A stretch of DNA of 64,000 nt, from contig JAPOSZ010000003.1 of NCBI GenBank assembly GCA_026709415.1, positions 62,001-126,000 of the forward strand. Direction: 5' to 3'. Under the pieces are notes generated by a model, which saw nothing but the letters and a program-made list of their open reading frames with translations, ran no database searches and was not told the DNA's origin. This stretch comes from Flavobacteriaceae bacterium. Its GTDB lineage: Bacteria; Bacteroidota; Bacteroidia; Flavobacteriales; Flavobacteriaceae. This document shows, piece after piece, positions 1 to 9,037 of the stretch. A program made the translations under genes and the position numbers. How positions within the stretch are numbered: the first letter of the stretch is position 1; the number at the start of each line of letters is the position of its first letter.

Positions 1-210
1 ATAGGAGTCCTTAGGAGGTGGTTTACAAAAGGGGAAAGTATCGACGACGATACCGATCAAGAAATACAAAAGATTGAAGATAAAATAAATCACAGAGGTG
101 TTCGTCAATTGGACTACCTTAGTCCCCTGGAAAAGATCAAATCAACATGGGCTCATGTTGCACTAGCGAGTCGAACATGGCTCCACAAGAATAATCAATA
201 CATGGATTAA
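1..210 (+). mobile_element. IS30-type transposase, C-terminal end (partial)
   Basis: An open frame runs from the first base to a TAA at 208-210. Its translation includes GVLRRWFTKGES and later LDYLSPLEKI, the pattern seen near the end of the integrase-core domain of IS30-family transposases, where a 'lLRqyfPKGtd' motif is followed by an 'R..LgY.tP.E' motif. The start of the gene lies outside the window, so it is unknown whether the rest is intact. The last 25 or so residues (from about STWAHVALASR on) are not typical and may be a read-through tail. Assignment to IS30 rests on motif memory only. Confidence 0.6.
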
Positions 211-226
211 TTTCCTATTACCCCTA

Positions 227-1351
227 ATGAGCAAGACTAGCGAAATATTGGTTATCAACACTTCTAAACCTGCGAACGCTAAAATTATAAGACATATAAA
301 ACCTGTGACATCCAGTGTAGTCATTGGCACCAATGTGGTTAGTGATATAATATCTGATTTCACTTCATTCTTTGGTGGCCGATCTAATACCTATCAAAAT
401 AAACTTTCTAATATTTATGAAACGGCTATTGAAGAGTTGAAAATTAAAACTCACGATATCGGAGGAAATTGTATTGTCGGATTGAAAATTGATATCGATG
501 AAATAACTGGTGGAAGAAAGACCATGTTTATGATTACTGCAATTGGTACGGCATCAAAAATCAAATTAAACGACAACCAAAAAAAATATAATGCTACAAC
601 TTCAAAATCTTCAGTTACAATATCTGATTTAGAAATACAGATTAAAAGAAGCGAATTAATCCGAAAGGCCAATGAAAATGATTTAACAGTCAACAATGAA
701 CTTTGGAAGTTTGCAATAGAACACCGAGTATATGAATTATTTGATTGTTTGTACTCAAAGTATATTAGCAACAAATATGAATATCAAAATTCTAATTCGA
801 ACTTTGATGTTTATGTCTCAAATTTAGATAGCGATTTTGTTAAATCTGTGATATACAGAAAATTAACTCGTAAAACAGAAGAAGCAGATGGACTGATTTC
901 TATCATAAAGAAAAATCATCTTTTCGATTTCAAAAGAGTATCAGATTTATTGAATAGTTCAATTTCTGAAGTAAAGCAAGCGGGGTTAAACATATCAATG
1001 CTTGATAAGCATGAATATAAGGTCACGGATATCGAGTGTTTCAAAAAATTAAACGATTTGATTGATCAAAACTTCCCTGTGATTGTTAAATATTCAACAA
1101 AAAATCTAAGCTTTTCTTCTAAGAAAATCAAATTTTGGATTTGTTCAAAATGTGGAAAAGAAAATAACATTGAAACCAGTCCAAGAAACTGTTACAATTG
1201 CAGGACTGATATTTATGGCCTTCGCCTTCCACATGGTAATACTTCAGTCATAGAATCTAAAATGGAAATAAAGAAAAAGATAGATTCATTAAAAAAATCT
1301 TTGATCAACAAGGTAGAGGAGCTATGTTCAATTAACTTTGAGTCCTATTAG
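227..1351 (+). CDS. YbjQ-like domain protein with C-terminal zinc ribbon
   Basis: The 374-residue product has two recognisable parts. Residues 1-115 resemble the YbjQ/DUF74 family (putative heavy-metal-binding, pentamer-forming fold): a VVIGTNVVSDI segment, a GG-containing loop, a helix with YETAIEELK, then IGGNCIVGLKIDID and a terminal ITAIGTA strand. Stand-alone YbjQ proteins are only about 105 residues. A middle section of about 190 residues is lysine-rich and unrecognised. Near the C-terminus C306/C309 and C322/C325 form two CxxC knuckles (CSKCGKEN and CYNC), a compact zinc ribbon. The ATG at 227 directly precedes the YbjQ domain. The gene lies between an IS30 end and decayed TerB-type genes. 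The role is unknown; metal or ligand sensing is an inference from the domain only. Confidence 0.75.
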   Translation: MSKTSEILVINTSKPANAKIIRHIKPVTSSVVIGTNVVSDIISDFTSFFGGRSNTYQNKLSNIYETAIEELKIKTHDIGGNCIVGLKIDIDEITGGRKTMFMITAIGTASKIKLNDNQKKYNATTSKSSVTISDLEIQIKRSELIRKANENDLTVNNELWKFAIEHRVYELFDCLYSKYISNKYEYQNSNSNFDVYVSNLDSDFVKSVIYRKLTRKTEEADGLISIIKKNHLFDFKRVSDLLNSSISEVKQAGLNISMLDKHEYKVTDIECFKKLNDLIDQNFPVIVKYSTKNLSFSSKKIKFWICSKCGKENNIETSPRNCYNCRTDIYGLRLPHGNTSVIESKMEIKKKIDSLKKSLINKVEELCSINFESY

Positions 1352-1396
1352 TTTATAGAACCAAATTAAAAGAAATATCGCTTTTTTATTTTTCTA

Positions 1397-2905
1397 ATGC
1401 GTAAAACATTTCATTTATACGCTGATCCCTACAATTTGGATGAAACGTATCTTCGTGATATCCGCTTACCAAAAAGTGGTCTCGTAAACAATGAGACATA
1501 TTGGGTCAGAACTGGTGAAAAAGTTATCTTCAGTGGATTAGACATAAAACATGGTTTCTTTTATTTAGGTAAAAAGTTATTGGTGCCAAACAAGAAAATT
1601 CTAGACCCAGCACTGATCAACCCTCAATTAGATGTGCTGTTTGTTCATACTCATAATATCGATGAGCACGAATTTGATGACAAACAAGGATATGCAGACT
1701 TAATCCCAGAAGCAAGAGGAGACTATCTGTGATGGCTAGCTTCCGATAGAACTAGTTCTAATATTCCAAAGGAATTTTTAACCTTTTACCTTCTCGGTTT
1801 TGAACGACGCATATTGATCGAGGCTCGTTTGGGAATTGTTGATAACGAAGATTTTGCCAATGCCTTCTCCGAATTAAAACGCCTAGTGCTTCTCTTTAGC
1901 AATAAGTTAACATATTGACCAAGCAAATCAAAACGCTCATGGAATTGATGGGGGTCATCAAACCTTACGTGATTGACGATGACTTTTTATTGGAAAATCC
2001 AACCAGAAAATGGCTATATGTGGCTTTCTTATTGACGGAGGCCATCATGGAAAACGAAACACTATTGCCCGATCTCGTATTGGCTTACCTGAAATCTCAC
2101 AGTGGATACGATCCTGAGTTTCTGATAGGAAATGCCCATGAAAGTTTTCGTCAACGTTTCATTCATTGGTATTATAAAAAACACCCCATAGGAGTTCATG
2201 CCCAAGAATCCTACCCATGGCATCTCATCAATTCAAATATCTCCCTTGTAATAAAGATTTAGTCTCGAATCATCCATCTTTTTACTTTAACAGCTATGAT
2301 TGGATCATAAAAAATTTCGATAGCAGTATCCAATCTTTACACTCGATAGCAAATCAATGTAAAGAGGATTTATCGGCTTATACACAATATCTATCCCTAG
2401 AAGGAGCTTCAACCAATGACATTCTACCGTCTTTATTGCTGCCGAGCGAAACGCAACCGAAAGAAGCTCATGAAGTCGTCCATTCCTTCAAATCGTGGGT
2501 GATTTCAAACTATCAATCGAAAGGACCTTTTCTTGTAGAACTTGACTTTTTATGGAATTTTGCTGGATTGAAACCTGAGGGCAGATTGCTTCAAAGAGAA
2601 AAAAGCATTTGGATTTTTTGATTCATCAAAACAATATTGGATTCATTCCTTCTAAAGATTTAGACTTGATGCTTCATAATAATAAATGTCAAGTTGGATT
2701 GTTTTATGATGAAAATTTCCATAAATGGGAACCGACCCCACTTTATTTCTACGTCGAACTGGTTATTTCTGCTTGTATCAAAGTGTCCAAAAGCCATCAG
2801 TCCAAGCTAACGGATCATGAATTGGAATTCATCAATAGTCTCATTGATGATAATGTCTATTTGAATCCTATTGATAAACAATCGTTCCATACCGTCGTCC
2901 TTTGA
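1397..2905 (+). pseudogene. Decayed TerB_N-TerB protein gene (copy A)
   Basis: Consecutive frames together read as one TerB_N-type protein, but no frame is intact. The start at 1397 gives a 111-residue piece containing GEKVIFSGLDIKHGFFYLG and DPALINPQLDV, the hallmark start of TerB_N domains. An in-frame TGA at 1730-1732 is followed without shift by WLASDRTSSNIPKEFLTFYL, the conserved 'WLasgR...yvflyfyGLERR' block. The frame then stops at 1916-1918 and continues in another frame (1915-2262), then another (2217-2621), then another (2609-2905). The last piece has a TerB-like helical signature (ELVISACIKVSKSHQSKLT). No TerB_C part is seen before copy B begins. TerB_N/TerB_C proteins are associated with tellurite-type stress systems. 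At least four lesions make a single sequencing error an unlikely explanation. Confidence 0.7.
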
Positions 2906-2914
2906 CAAAATTCA

Positions 2915-5246
2915 TTGGAAAAACAGAAATTTTTGGATAGGCCATTTTTAAAACAAATAGACATGATTTACAAAAAAGCGTTTTCGAGTGTGCTAGTCGC
3001 ACTTGAATCGATTAATGGCCGTTTGAAAAGTAACAAAAGGGCTCAGGTGGTAAATCAATTGCTTCAATCTTTCAAATTAACTAGAACACTCGCAAAACCG
3101 ACATATCCAACAGTGGAGACAAAAGCAACGATATGGGAGCTGATTTTTTCATCTCAATACCCCAAAATAGGAGAAATCGATTCATCGGTTGTTTTAGCAA
3201 AATAGAAACTTCCCGGAGAATCAATACTTTTTGAAGGACATACAATCAAAGGCGGTTTTTTCTACTATGGCGATGTATTAATCACTAAAAGAGACGTCAG
3301 ACAAGATGTTTCATTAATCACAAGGAATAAATACAACTTTCCGAGTTCAGCATCATATACAGAGGCCGTTTCTGCTGGTCATGTCTTGGCTTTCAATCAA
3401 TTAAATGACAATAAAAGGAATGAATATCTTCAGTGGTTATCTTCTGATAGAACAAGTTTATTAACTGATACCCCTCTTTTTCAACTATACCTCAGTGGTC
3501 TATAACGAAGAGTTCTTATCAATTCGATGAATGGAAAAGTTGATGACGCCGAATACTTAGAACTGCTCCACGATCCGAGCCGTTTGAGCCAATCATTTGG
3601 TTATTACCACAACAAAACAAATGATTCCCTTCGAAGTCTGATGGGATTGATGGTTATGTTAAGGCCCCAATTGTTCTTAAACTCTACAGATTCCCTCATA
3701 CCAATTAAAGGACGTACACTAACCCTCTATCAAATAACTCTATCGATAGAAAATAATCAAAACCTCGATGGACCATTGTTCTGGAACTATGCTTATTCCA
3801 AAATGGACTCAGAACATTACTACTACTTTAACCGAGACTTTATCCACTTCATCAACCAATTTACCGCTCTATGGCATCAAGAATTTCCCAAAGGGCTCAA
3901 AGTTGAATCCACGGATCAAGTCTTCAATTTTGACTATAAACCAATAAGTCCATCACTAGTGACGATAGATATTTGTCCATCCAAGGCACTTAAAGAACCT
4001 CATCTAAAACAAATATCGGATGCTGTGATTAAAAAATTGGTGAATAAAACAAGTTATACCCTCTATATATCCTAAAGAGCATTTAAGGCTTCCTGAGACA
4101 TCGATAGATGACATAGCTTATCTCAGTCTGTTTTCAAATCAAGTCTTGCTCAACAATGAATAAGATAAATTATTTGAATTTAAAAATTGGCGAGACAAGC
4201 AATTAGAAATCAACCATGGCCTGATTGATATATTCGATTTTTTGAAGAAAACCATTGTCAATTCGAACGAATTGAGTCCAAAAGATTTTGAAGAACTCGT
4301 TCAGAATACGGCCTATCATCTAAAATATGACTATGCTCCTCATTCAAGACTTCACGATACGGTTTTCCGCAAATCAGGATTGTTTGCATTGGTCAAAAAT
4401 CTGGATCCTTTAACACACGTCTCATCAGTTAGAGCATACGATCGTATGTTACTTCAAATACGAATGGCGACCATCATTATCAGTATATCCTATGATAAAA
4501 ATATAAAGTCCAAACAGCAGAAATTGTCTCAAATGATCCAAAACGAAAGTAAGTTAATGAGTAATCAACAATCTAGTTTATCGGCTTACGCTAGTTGGCG
4601 CTTAGTGGCACGATCAACGACTTCGGGACTGGCAGAAAAAGCAAAACAACTCACCACAAATCAGAAAAAAGTCTTATGTGAGACGCTCATTTCTTTTGAT
4701 ATTGTCAATGGCTCTTATGATAAGAAAGTACAAAACAGATTGGAAAAAATGTATGAAATATTAGGACAAGATTCCAAAAGTGTTCCAAAACATATATTTC
4801 AATACATCCAAAAGAGTTCTCATCGGAACAAACCATCTATAAAGAAATCGCTTATTGATTTTGATACTGGTAAACTCAAACTCAGCAAAAAAAATATCGC
4901 TCTGCAAAAGACAGAGACATCGAAGTCTCAAAAACTTTTAGAAAATATTTTCGGTGATGTTGAAGATGAAGAAAAAAATGTCCATTTACCTCAATCCAAA
5001 ATAAAGTCTAAAGACAATTACTATCAACTATTTTTAGATTTAACGAAGAAAGATACTTGGAGTATTCCTGATTTTTCTGAATTAAGTCAAAAACATGATT
5101 TAATGTTTGGAGAAGTAATCGAAACATTGAATGATAAAGCTTTTGAACTATTGGATGAACCGATACTTGAAGAAAATGGTGACTCAATAACGTTGAATGT
5201 TGATATCATTCAAAAATTTCAAGTTTTATGGAAAAAGCATCGATAA
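2915..5246 (+). pseudogene. Decayed TerB_N-TerB-TerB_C protein gene (copy B)
   Basis: A second TerB_N-type gene follows copy A directly. An open piece (2915-3205) ends in a TAG, after which the same frame reads GESILFEGHTIKGGFFYYG and later YLQWLSSDRTSLLTD, homologous to the matching blocks of copy A. Another stop lies at 3503-3505, just before RRVLINSMNGKVDD. The 182-residue piece at 3527-4075 continues the TerB_N domain. The frame shifts near 4065, has a TAA at 4161-4163, and resumes as a 334-residue piece (4242-5246) with a TerB-like helical section and a C-terminal stretch (PDFSELSQKHDLMFGEVIETLN, ending in LDEPILEENGDSITLN) typical of TerB_C. Faint continuation of a related frame is visible to about 5348. 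The copies look like an old tandem duplication that has lost function. Confidence 0.7.
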
Positions 5247-5480
5247 GCATTGATGATTTTAAAAGTTCTTCACCAGCGAAGTAACACAAACATTCGATAT
5301 CGAAAAGGGAAACCCATTGTCCACATTTGGTTTGGATATTGATTCATAGAACGAATAATGCGAATTAAAATACTTGACAATCTCATTGAAAGCTTTAAAC
5401 ATAATGAAACTTAACATCAACTCAAGGGGGGATAACATGAAAAACTTTTACATACATTTGACTCAAAGGATTCATCCAAT

Positions 5481-6056
5481 ATGAAGACATTTAAAATGAT
5501 TCTCAAGGCTTTTGTTGGACTAGTCCTTTTAATCGCTTTGGTTTATGTTGGTATCTATTTATCCCATTTTTATTTATTCCCCAAAAGCCCAAAAAGTACC
5601 GCTGTTTTTGAAAATGACCATTTGAAAGTAAAAGTGACTTACTATCGACCCTATAAAAAAGAGCGCCTGATTTTTGGACCTGAAGAGGAAAATGCTTTGG
5701 TACCCTATGGAAAATATTGGCGACTTGGGGCCAATTTCACAACGAAAATCAAATTCAACAGAATGGTTTCTTTTGCCAATCAAACGCTTGAAAAAGGAAC
5801 TTATGGTCTTTACGTCTACCCTTATGAAGATTGCTGGAACGTATATGTTCATGAAAAAAGAAGCGGAATAAGTTATAACGAACCTGAACAAGATGGAATC
5901 ATCACACAATTTGATAGACCCACGACAACTCTAGATGAACCCCTAGAACAATTCACGATTGATTTCCAAGAAATTGAAGATACTTTACAATTGAGGTTTG
6001 CTTGGGATACCATCCTGGTTCACGTTCCTATTGAAATTGAAAAGTTCACCAAATAA
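5481..6056 (+). CDS. DUF2911 family protein
   Basis: The 191-residue protein begins with an N-terminal hydrophobic segment (about residues 10-30), so it is membrane-anchored or secreted. It then shows the DUF2911 pattern: VKVTYYRPYKKERLIFG, LVPYGKYWRLGANFTTKIKF, LEKGTYGLYVYP, WNVYVHEK, and a final TIDFQEIEDTLQLRFAWD strand. DUF2911 proteins are common in Bacteroidota and have no established function. The ATG at 5481 is chosen because it directly precedes the hydrophobic segment. It is intact, unlike the TerB-type genes just upstream. An inverted repeat follows the stop codon. Confidence 0.85.
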   Translation: MKTFKMILKAFVGLVLLIALVYVGIYLSHFYLFPKSPKSTAVFENDHLKVKVTYYRPYKKERLIFGPEEENALVPYGKYWRLGANFTTKIKFNRMVSFANQTLEKGTYGLYVYPYEDCWNVYVHEKRSGISYNEPEQDGIITQFDRPTTTLDEPLEQFTIDFQEIEDTLQLRFAWDTILVHVPIEIEKFTK

Positions 6057-6058
6057 AC

Positions 6059-6118
6059 GTGACCAAAATCCAATACTCTGATTTGTTTCATCTTCACCGA
6101 TCACCAATATTTGGTCAC
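6059..6118. repeat. Inverted repeat after the DUF2911 gene
   Basis: GTGACCAAA at 6059-6067 is matched by TTTGGTCAC at 6110-6118, a perfect 9-bp inverted repeat around a loop of about 42 bases. There is no U-run after it, so it is not a classical terminator. It could be a weak 3' structure or a protein-binding site; no function can be assigned. Confidence 0.4.
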
Positions 6119-6163
6119 TAGAATCAATGATGATGAGTACAAAAACAATAGTAAATCACATCG

Positions 6164-6192
6164 TTGAAAACTTTTATTTTACACTAACTTTG
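6164..6192 (+). promoter_or_regulatory. Bacteroidota-type promoter for the YbjQ gene
   Basis: TTG at 6164-6166 and TAACTTTG at 6185-6192 are separated by 18 bases. This matches the Bacteroidota sigma-ABfr consensus (TTTG near -33, TAnnTTTG near -7). Transcription would start near 6199, about 40 bases before the ATG at 6238. It is the best full promoter match in the window. Confidence 0.65.
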
Positions 6193-6237
6193 TTTGAAAT
6201 TCATCATCCTTGATACATACTAAAAAACTCAATCATC

Positions 6238-6552
6238 ATGATATTAACAACAACCGAATCCATTGCGAATAAAACAATCAAAGAAGTTCATGGATTAGCG
6301 AGAGGCAGTACCGTTAGAGCACGAAATGTTGGGAGAGATGTTGTCGCAGGACTTAAAAATTTAGTGGGTGGAGAAATCAGTGAGTACACGCGACTTCAAG
6401 CGGACGCTCGAGAAGAAGCGATACAACGAATGAAAGATGATGCCATCAAATTAGGGGCTAATGCCATTGTTTCTCTTCGAATAACCACAGCGATGATTCA
6501 AGGCGGTGCTTCTGAGATTTTGGCCTATGGAACGGCAGTGACTATAGAATAA
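6238..6552 (+). CDS. YbjQ family putative heavy-metal-binding protein
   Basis: At 104 residues this is the normal length for YbjQ/DUF74. It shows the expected order: an N-terminal strand (ILTTTESIANKTIKEVHGLA), RGSTVRARNVGRDVVAGL, the VGGEISEYTRLQADAREEAIQRM helix, then KLGANAIVSLRI and the last strand EILAYGTAVTIE. YbjQ proteins form pentamers; metal binding is suggested by structure rather than proven. The ATG at 6238 fits the family start and lies 45 bases after a strong promoter. A tiny membrane-protein frame follows ten bases later, so the two are probably co-transcribed. A distant relative of the same domain is fused to a zinc ribbon at 227-1351. Confidence 0.9.
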   Translation: MILTTTESIANKTIKEVHGLARGSTVRARNVGRDVVAGLKNLVGGEISEYTRLQADAREEAIQRMKDDAIKLGANAIVSLRITTAMIQGGASEILAYGTAVTIE

Positions 6553-6562
6553 ATCAGTAGAC

Positions 6563-6679
6563 ATGTTTGGTGCCCTACAAATCCTATTTTATGCTATCGT
6601 TGGAATTGTCCTAGTGGTGGTCATCATTCAAAGAGTGCGTGATGCACAAAACGAAAAATTTGAAAAACGAAAAAACTAA
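6563..6679 (+). CDS. Small single-pass membrane protein (38 residues)
   Basis: An ATG ten bases after the YbjQ stop opens a 38-codon frame ending in TAA at 6677-6679. The product is MFGALQILFYAIVGIVLVVV, then a basic tail (IIQRVRDAQNEKFEKRKN). Residues 2-22 form one hydrophobic helix followed by a positive cytoplasmic-type tail, the design of a genuine mini membrane protein. Its position and orientation suggest co-expression with YbjQ. No family is recognised. The main doubt is its short length. Confidence 0.55.
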   Translation: MFGALQILFYAIVGIVLVVVIIQRVRDAQNEKFEKRKN

Positions 6680-6684
6680 TCCCA

Positions 6685-7218
6685 CTAGACTTTAGTCCCC
6701 AAAAAGTAATTCACTCCTGAATCCATAGGATTTCCGCTCATTCTTCTCAAGATGGCGATTTGTCCCACGTGATGTAAAGCATCTGACAAATGGCCATTGA
6801 TGAGATGGTACATAGAATAACATCTCACTTTTTGATTCACGACTACCCTCACCTTCAAGTTTTGGATTTCACTATCGGATTTCTTTGAAATTTCAAGGCA
6901 AGAAAATCGAATACGCTCTAGGGTCTTCTTTCTTAATTCTTCAAATTCTTTAGGAGCGATCATTTGAGATTTATCAAATACCTTTTCTTCTAAAACACAT
7001 TGAACGGAACAAACTAAGTGAAATATGTGAACGAGTATATCTTCCACCGTCCAAGATGCTTGATGGTACTTGAACTGCAAATCTTTATGTCTTAATTGAT
7101 GGGTCGTCCAATAATATCGAAATCCGATACCACTTAACATTCTCAATAAAACAGAACCTCCTGAAAATTCTTTTGAGAAGTCTTTTAGTCTTGAAAAGTC
7201 CAATTCATAGGAGTCCAT
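6685..7218 (-). CDS. DinB-like superfamily protein
   Basis: The 177-residue product has the DinB/YfiT-like four-helix pattern. It has an early conserved segment (QASWTVEDILVHIFHL), in which a histidine precedes a long helix, and a late segment HLSDALHHVGQIAILRRMSGNPM. The latter carries the family's typical 'H...H.GQi..lRr..G' ending, which supplies metal-binding histidines. DinB-like proteins include metal-dependent thiol S-transferases and many of unknown role. The gene converges with the small membrane-protein frame, ending only five bases from it. The ATG at 7218 is the only start that keeps the N-terminal helix. Confidence 0.75.
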   Translation of the reverse strand: MDSYELDFSRLKDFSKEFSGGSVLLRMLSGIGFRYYWTTHQLRHKDLQFKYHQASWTVEDILVHIFHLVCSVQCVLEEKVFDKSQMIAPKEFEELRKKTLERIRFSCLEISKKSDSEIQNLKVRVVVNQKVRCYSMYHLINGHLSDALHHVGQIAILRRMSGNPMDSGVNYFLGTKV

Positions 7219-7237
7219 GGATTGATCGATTGAGTTA

Positions 7238-7548
7238 TCACATCATACTAACTTGTGTTCTATAGTATTTTTCTAATATACGGAAAGAAACTGAATGACT
7301 TCTATTTGTCTCCATATTCAGAAATCTCTTTATCCATGAGTTCGTTATTCTTTCAAATCCTCAAGCGTTTCAAACCATTGATTATATAGAAACTTTTCTC
7401 CAATCTCCGCCCATATCTGCTCAACGGGGTTGAGTTCCGGACAGTCGGTTGGTTGCTCGATGAAAGCCATATTTTCGGGGATCTTGAAGTCTTTCGATTG
7501 ATGGCCGATTGACATCTTTAAATCAAAGTTCGGAAGTCCGTCGTTCAA
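7238..7548 (-). mobile_element. IS630-type transposase remnant, C-terminal end
   Basis: On the minus strand, 7345-7548 encodes KDFKIPENMAFIEQPTDCPELNPVEQIWAEIGEKF. This is the 'lPpYsPeLNPiEqiW' block with the final glutamate of the DDE_3 domain of IS630/Tc1-type transposases. The normal PPYSPELN has become PTDCPELN. The frame stops at 7345, but a shifted frame continues as ITNSWIKRFLNMETNRSH to about 7238, so a small indel broke the end. The front of the transposase, including the first catalytic Asp, is absent. It is therefore a dead fragment. It abuts the start of the ATPase gene at 7614. Confidence 0.7.
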
Positions 7549-7600
7549 ACGGGAAAATCAACATCCATTTTCATGAACTTTCATCAAAAGTTGAATCGAT

Positions 7601-7608
7601 TAACTTTG
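7601..7608 (+). promoter_or_regulatory. TAnnTTTG box just before the ATPase start
   Basis: TAACTTTG at 7601-7608 matches the Bacteroidota -7 element and lies five bases before the ATG at 7614, so a transcript would be nearly leaderless. No good -33 TTG at the usual distance is seen. The box supports the 7614 start over upstream alternatives that run into the IS630 remnant. Confidence 0.4.
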
Positions 7609-7613
7609 GGTCT

Positions 7614-8798
7614 ATGAAAGCTAATGAAAAAGTCAATCTCATTGACCGAGGAGAGGCTGAGTATTTCCATGGGAGAGAAGAAGAGATTGAATTGGTGAAA
7701 AACATGTTAGCTTTATCGAAACAGAAAGGAAAGGGAATTAGTCTATTGATTCAAGGACCTCCAGGTGTTGGTAAAACAGCTTTATTGTGGGAATTGAGAA
7801 AAATCGGAAAAGATTTGAAATGGGATATTCGAAAGATGAATTTCGAAGCTTTATGGAATCGAGAGGAGTTGTATCGGGTGTTGGTTCGTGATGAAAAGTA
7901 TGAAAAAAATTTTAAAGAGTGGGGTTGGGATTTGAAGTTTTTAAAAAGAAATATTCGTCAAGATAAAGTGGTTAAAGGTCATTCCAAAATCATTGAGGGT
8001 ATTCAAAAACCAATCGTTTTAATGTTGGATGAAGCTCAAATGATACGTGTTGGTTTGGGCTCCAATCAGGTGAAAAAAGGGATCGCTATTGAAGTCTTAG
8101 ATCAATTACATAACCTACATTTACCTCAGGGTTTGCTTTTTATCATGGCTGGTTTAGGACATACTAGAAAAATATTTAAAGATTTTGAAATTTCTCGATT
8201 TAATGATGATGGTGTGATAAATTTAAAACCATTACATAAAAAGGCTGAAAGAAACATATTGCAAGACTATTTAGTGAAAGGAGCTAGTATTTCAAAAAAG
8301 GATCCTGATTTGAAACACTGGATCGATCGATTAAGTCAAGAAAGTCATCAATGGCCTCATCATATCATTTGTTATGGTGAGGTAGCCACTCAAAAGTTAA
8401 AAGAAGGGAAAGGGGGTTTATCTGAAACAGTCTTGTCGGATGTTTTAAAAGAAGGACAACGCAAAAAAAAGAATTATTATAGCGGACGTTTTGCTGAATT
8501 AAAGGATGCTCAAATAGCTTCTATTTTTCAGGCGTTGTTTGAGAATGAGCTTCAAAAAAATATGATTTCAGGTTCTCAAGTAGAATTAGATTTTGAGAGG
8601 AATCCCTATATCAAGGACGGTGAAAAGTTATTTAATGATATTGTCGCCAGAGGTGTGATTCAAATACGTCCAGATGGCTTTTATCAAATTCCGATTCCTT
8701 CGATGCGAACATGGATGTTAAAAGAATATCAACGATACCTTCATATCATGAAGCAAAAACCGAGTCCTCAAATTCAAAAGTTGTTTCAATCGCTGTAG
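7614..8798 (+). CDS. Orphan P-loop (AAA/STAND-like) ATPase, copy 1
   Basis: Starting at ATG 7614, the product has 394 residues. It opens with a short tail and YFHGREEEIE, the 'F.GRe.E' motif that precedes the nucleotide-binding domain of AAA/STAND ATPases. Walker A is GPPGVGKT (residues 48-55). Walker B is IVLMLDEAQM, followed by a sensor-like LLFIMAGLG. The C-terminal part (GVIQIRPDGFYQIPIPSMRTW) looks like a winged-helix ending. A paralogue of 392 residues lies at 56361-57539, with the same start region, Walker motifs and PIPSMR ending. The open frame extends upstream to 7509, but that part overlaps the IS630 remnant, and the paralogue supports the shorter start. There is no adjacent partner gene, and the substrate or target is unknown. 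Confidence 0.8.
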   Translation: MKANEKVNLIDRGEAEYFHGREEEIELVKNMLALSKQKGKGISLLIQGPPGVGKTALLWELRKIGKDLKWDIRKMNFEALWNREELYRVLVRDEKYEKNFKEWGWDLKFLKRNIRQDKVVKGHSKIIEGIQKPIVLMLDEAQMIRVGLGSNQVKKGIAIEVLDQLHNLHLPQGLLFIMAGLGHTRKIFKDFEISRFNDDGVINLKPLHKKAERNILQDYLVKGASISKKDPDLKHWIDRLSQESHQWPHHIICYGEVATQKLKEGKGGLSETVLSDVLKEGQRKKKNYYSGRFAELKDAQIASIFQALFENELQKNMISGSQVELDFERNPYIKDGEKLFNDIVARGVIQIRPDGFYQIPIPSMRTWMLKEYQRYLHIMKQKPSPQIQKLFQSL

Positions 8799-8799
8799 C

Positions 8800-8910
8800 A
8801 AAGCCTTTTTCAGGGCAAAGCTTCGACAAGTTATTCATAAATACCATGGCCTTGGCCACTTTAGTATCTAATTCCCGTTCAATATAGCCAATACCTTTAT
8901 AAAACACAAA
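8800..8910 (-). other. Possible trace of a coding sequence
   Basis: Between the ATPase and the beta-helix gene (8799-9037), one minus-strand frame over 8800-8910 is free of stops. It reads like a helical repeat fragment (YKGIGYIERELDTKVAKAM). It has no start and no matching neighbour. It may be the debris of a TPR-type gene or mere chance. Nothing else is visible in this gap. Confidence 0.15.
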
Positions 8911-9037
8911 TGAGTGTCAAATACATTAGGGGACATTAAAGAACAAAACTTTCAAGAGAAATACTCATAAAATGAGCGACCGGTTCAAGCCATGACATAA
9001 TATCGACTCATCAATAGCTCCCTTTTTCAAAGTAATT

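Noticed and set aside
163..363. Minus-strand frame beside the IS30 end
   Set aside because: It overlaps the start of the YbjQ-ribbon gene and shows no family motif; the hydrophobic stretch is a shadow.
5674..5871. Second plus-strand frame inside the DUF2911 gene
   Set aside because: Out of frame with a clear DUF2911 protein; no signal or domain.
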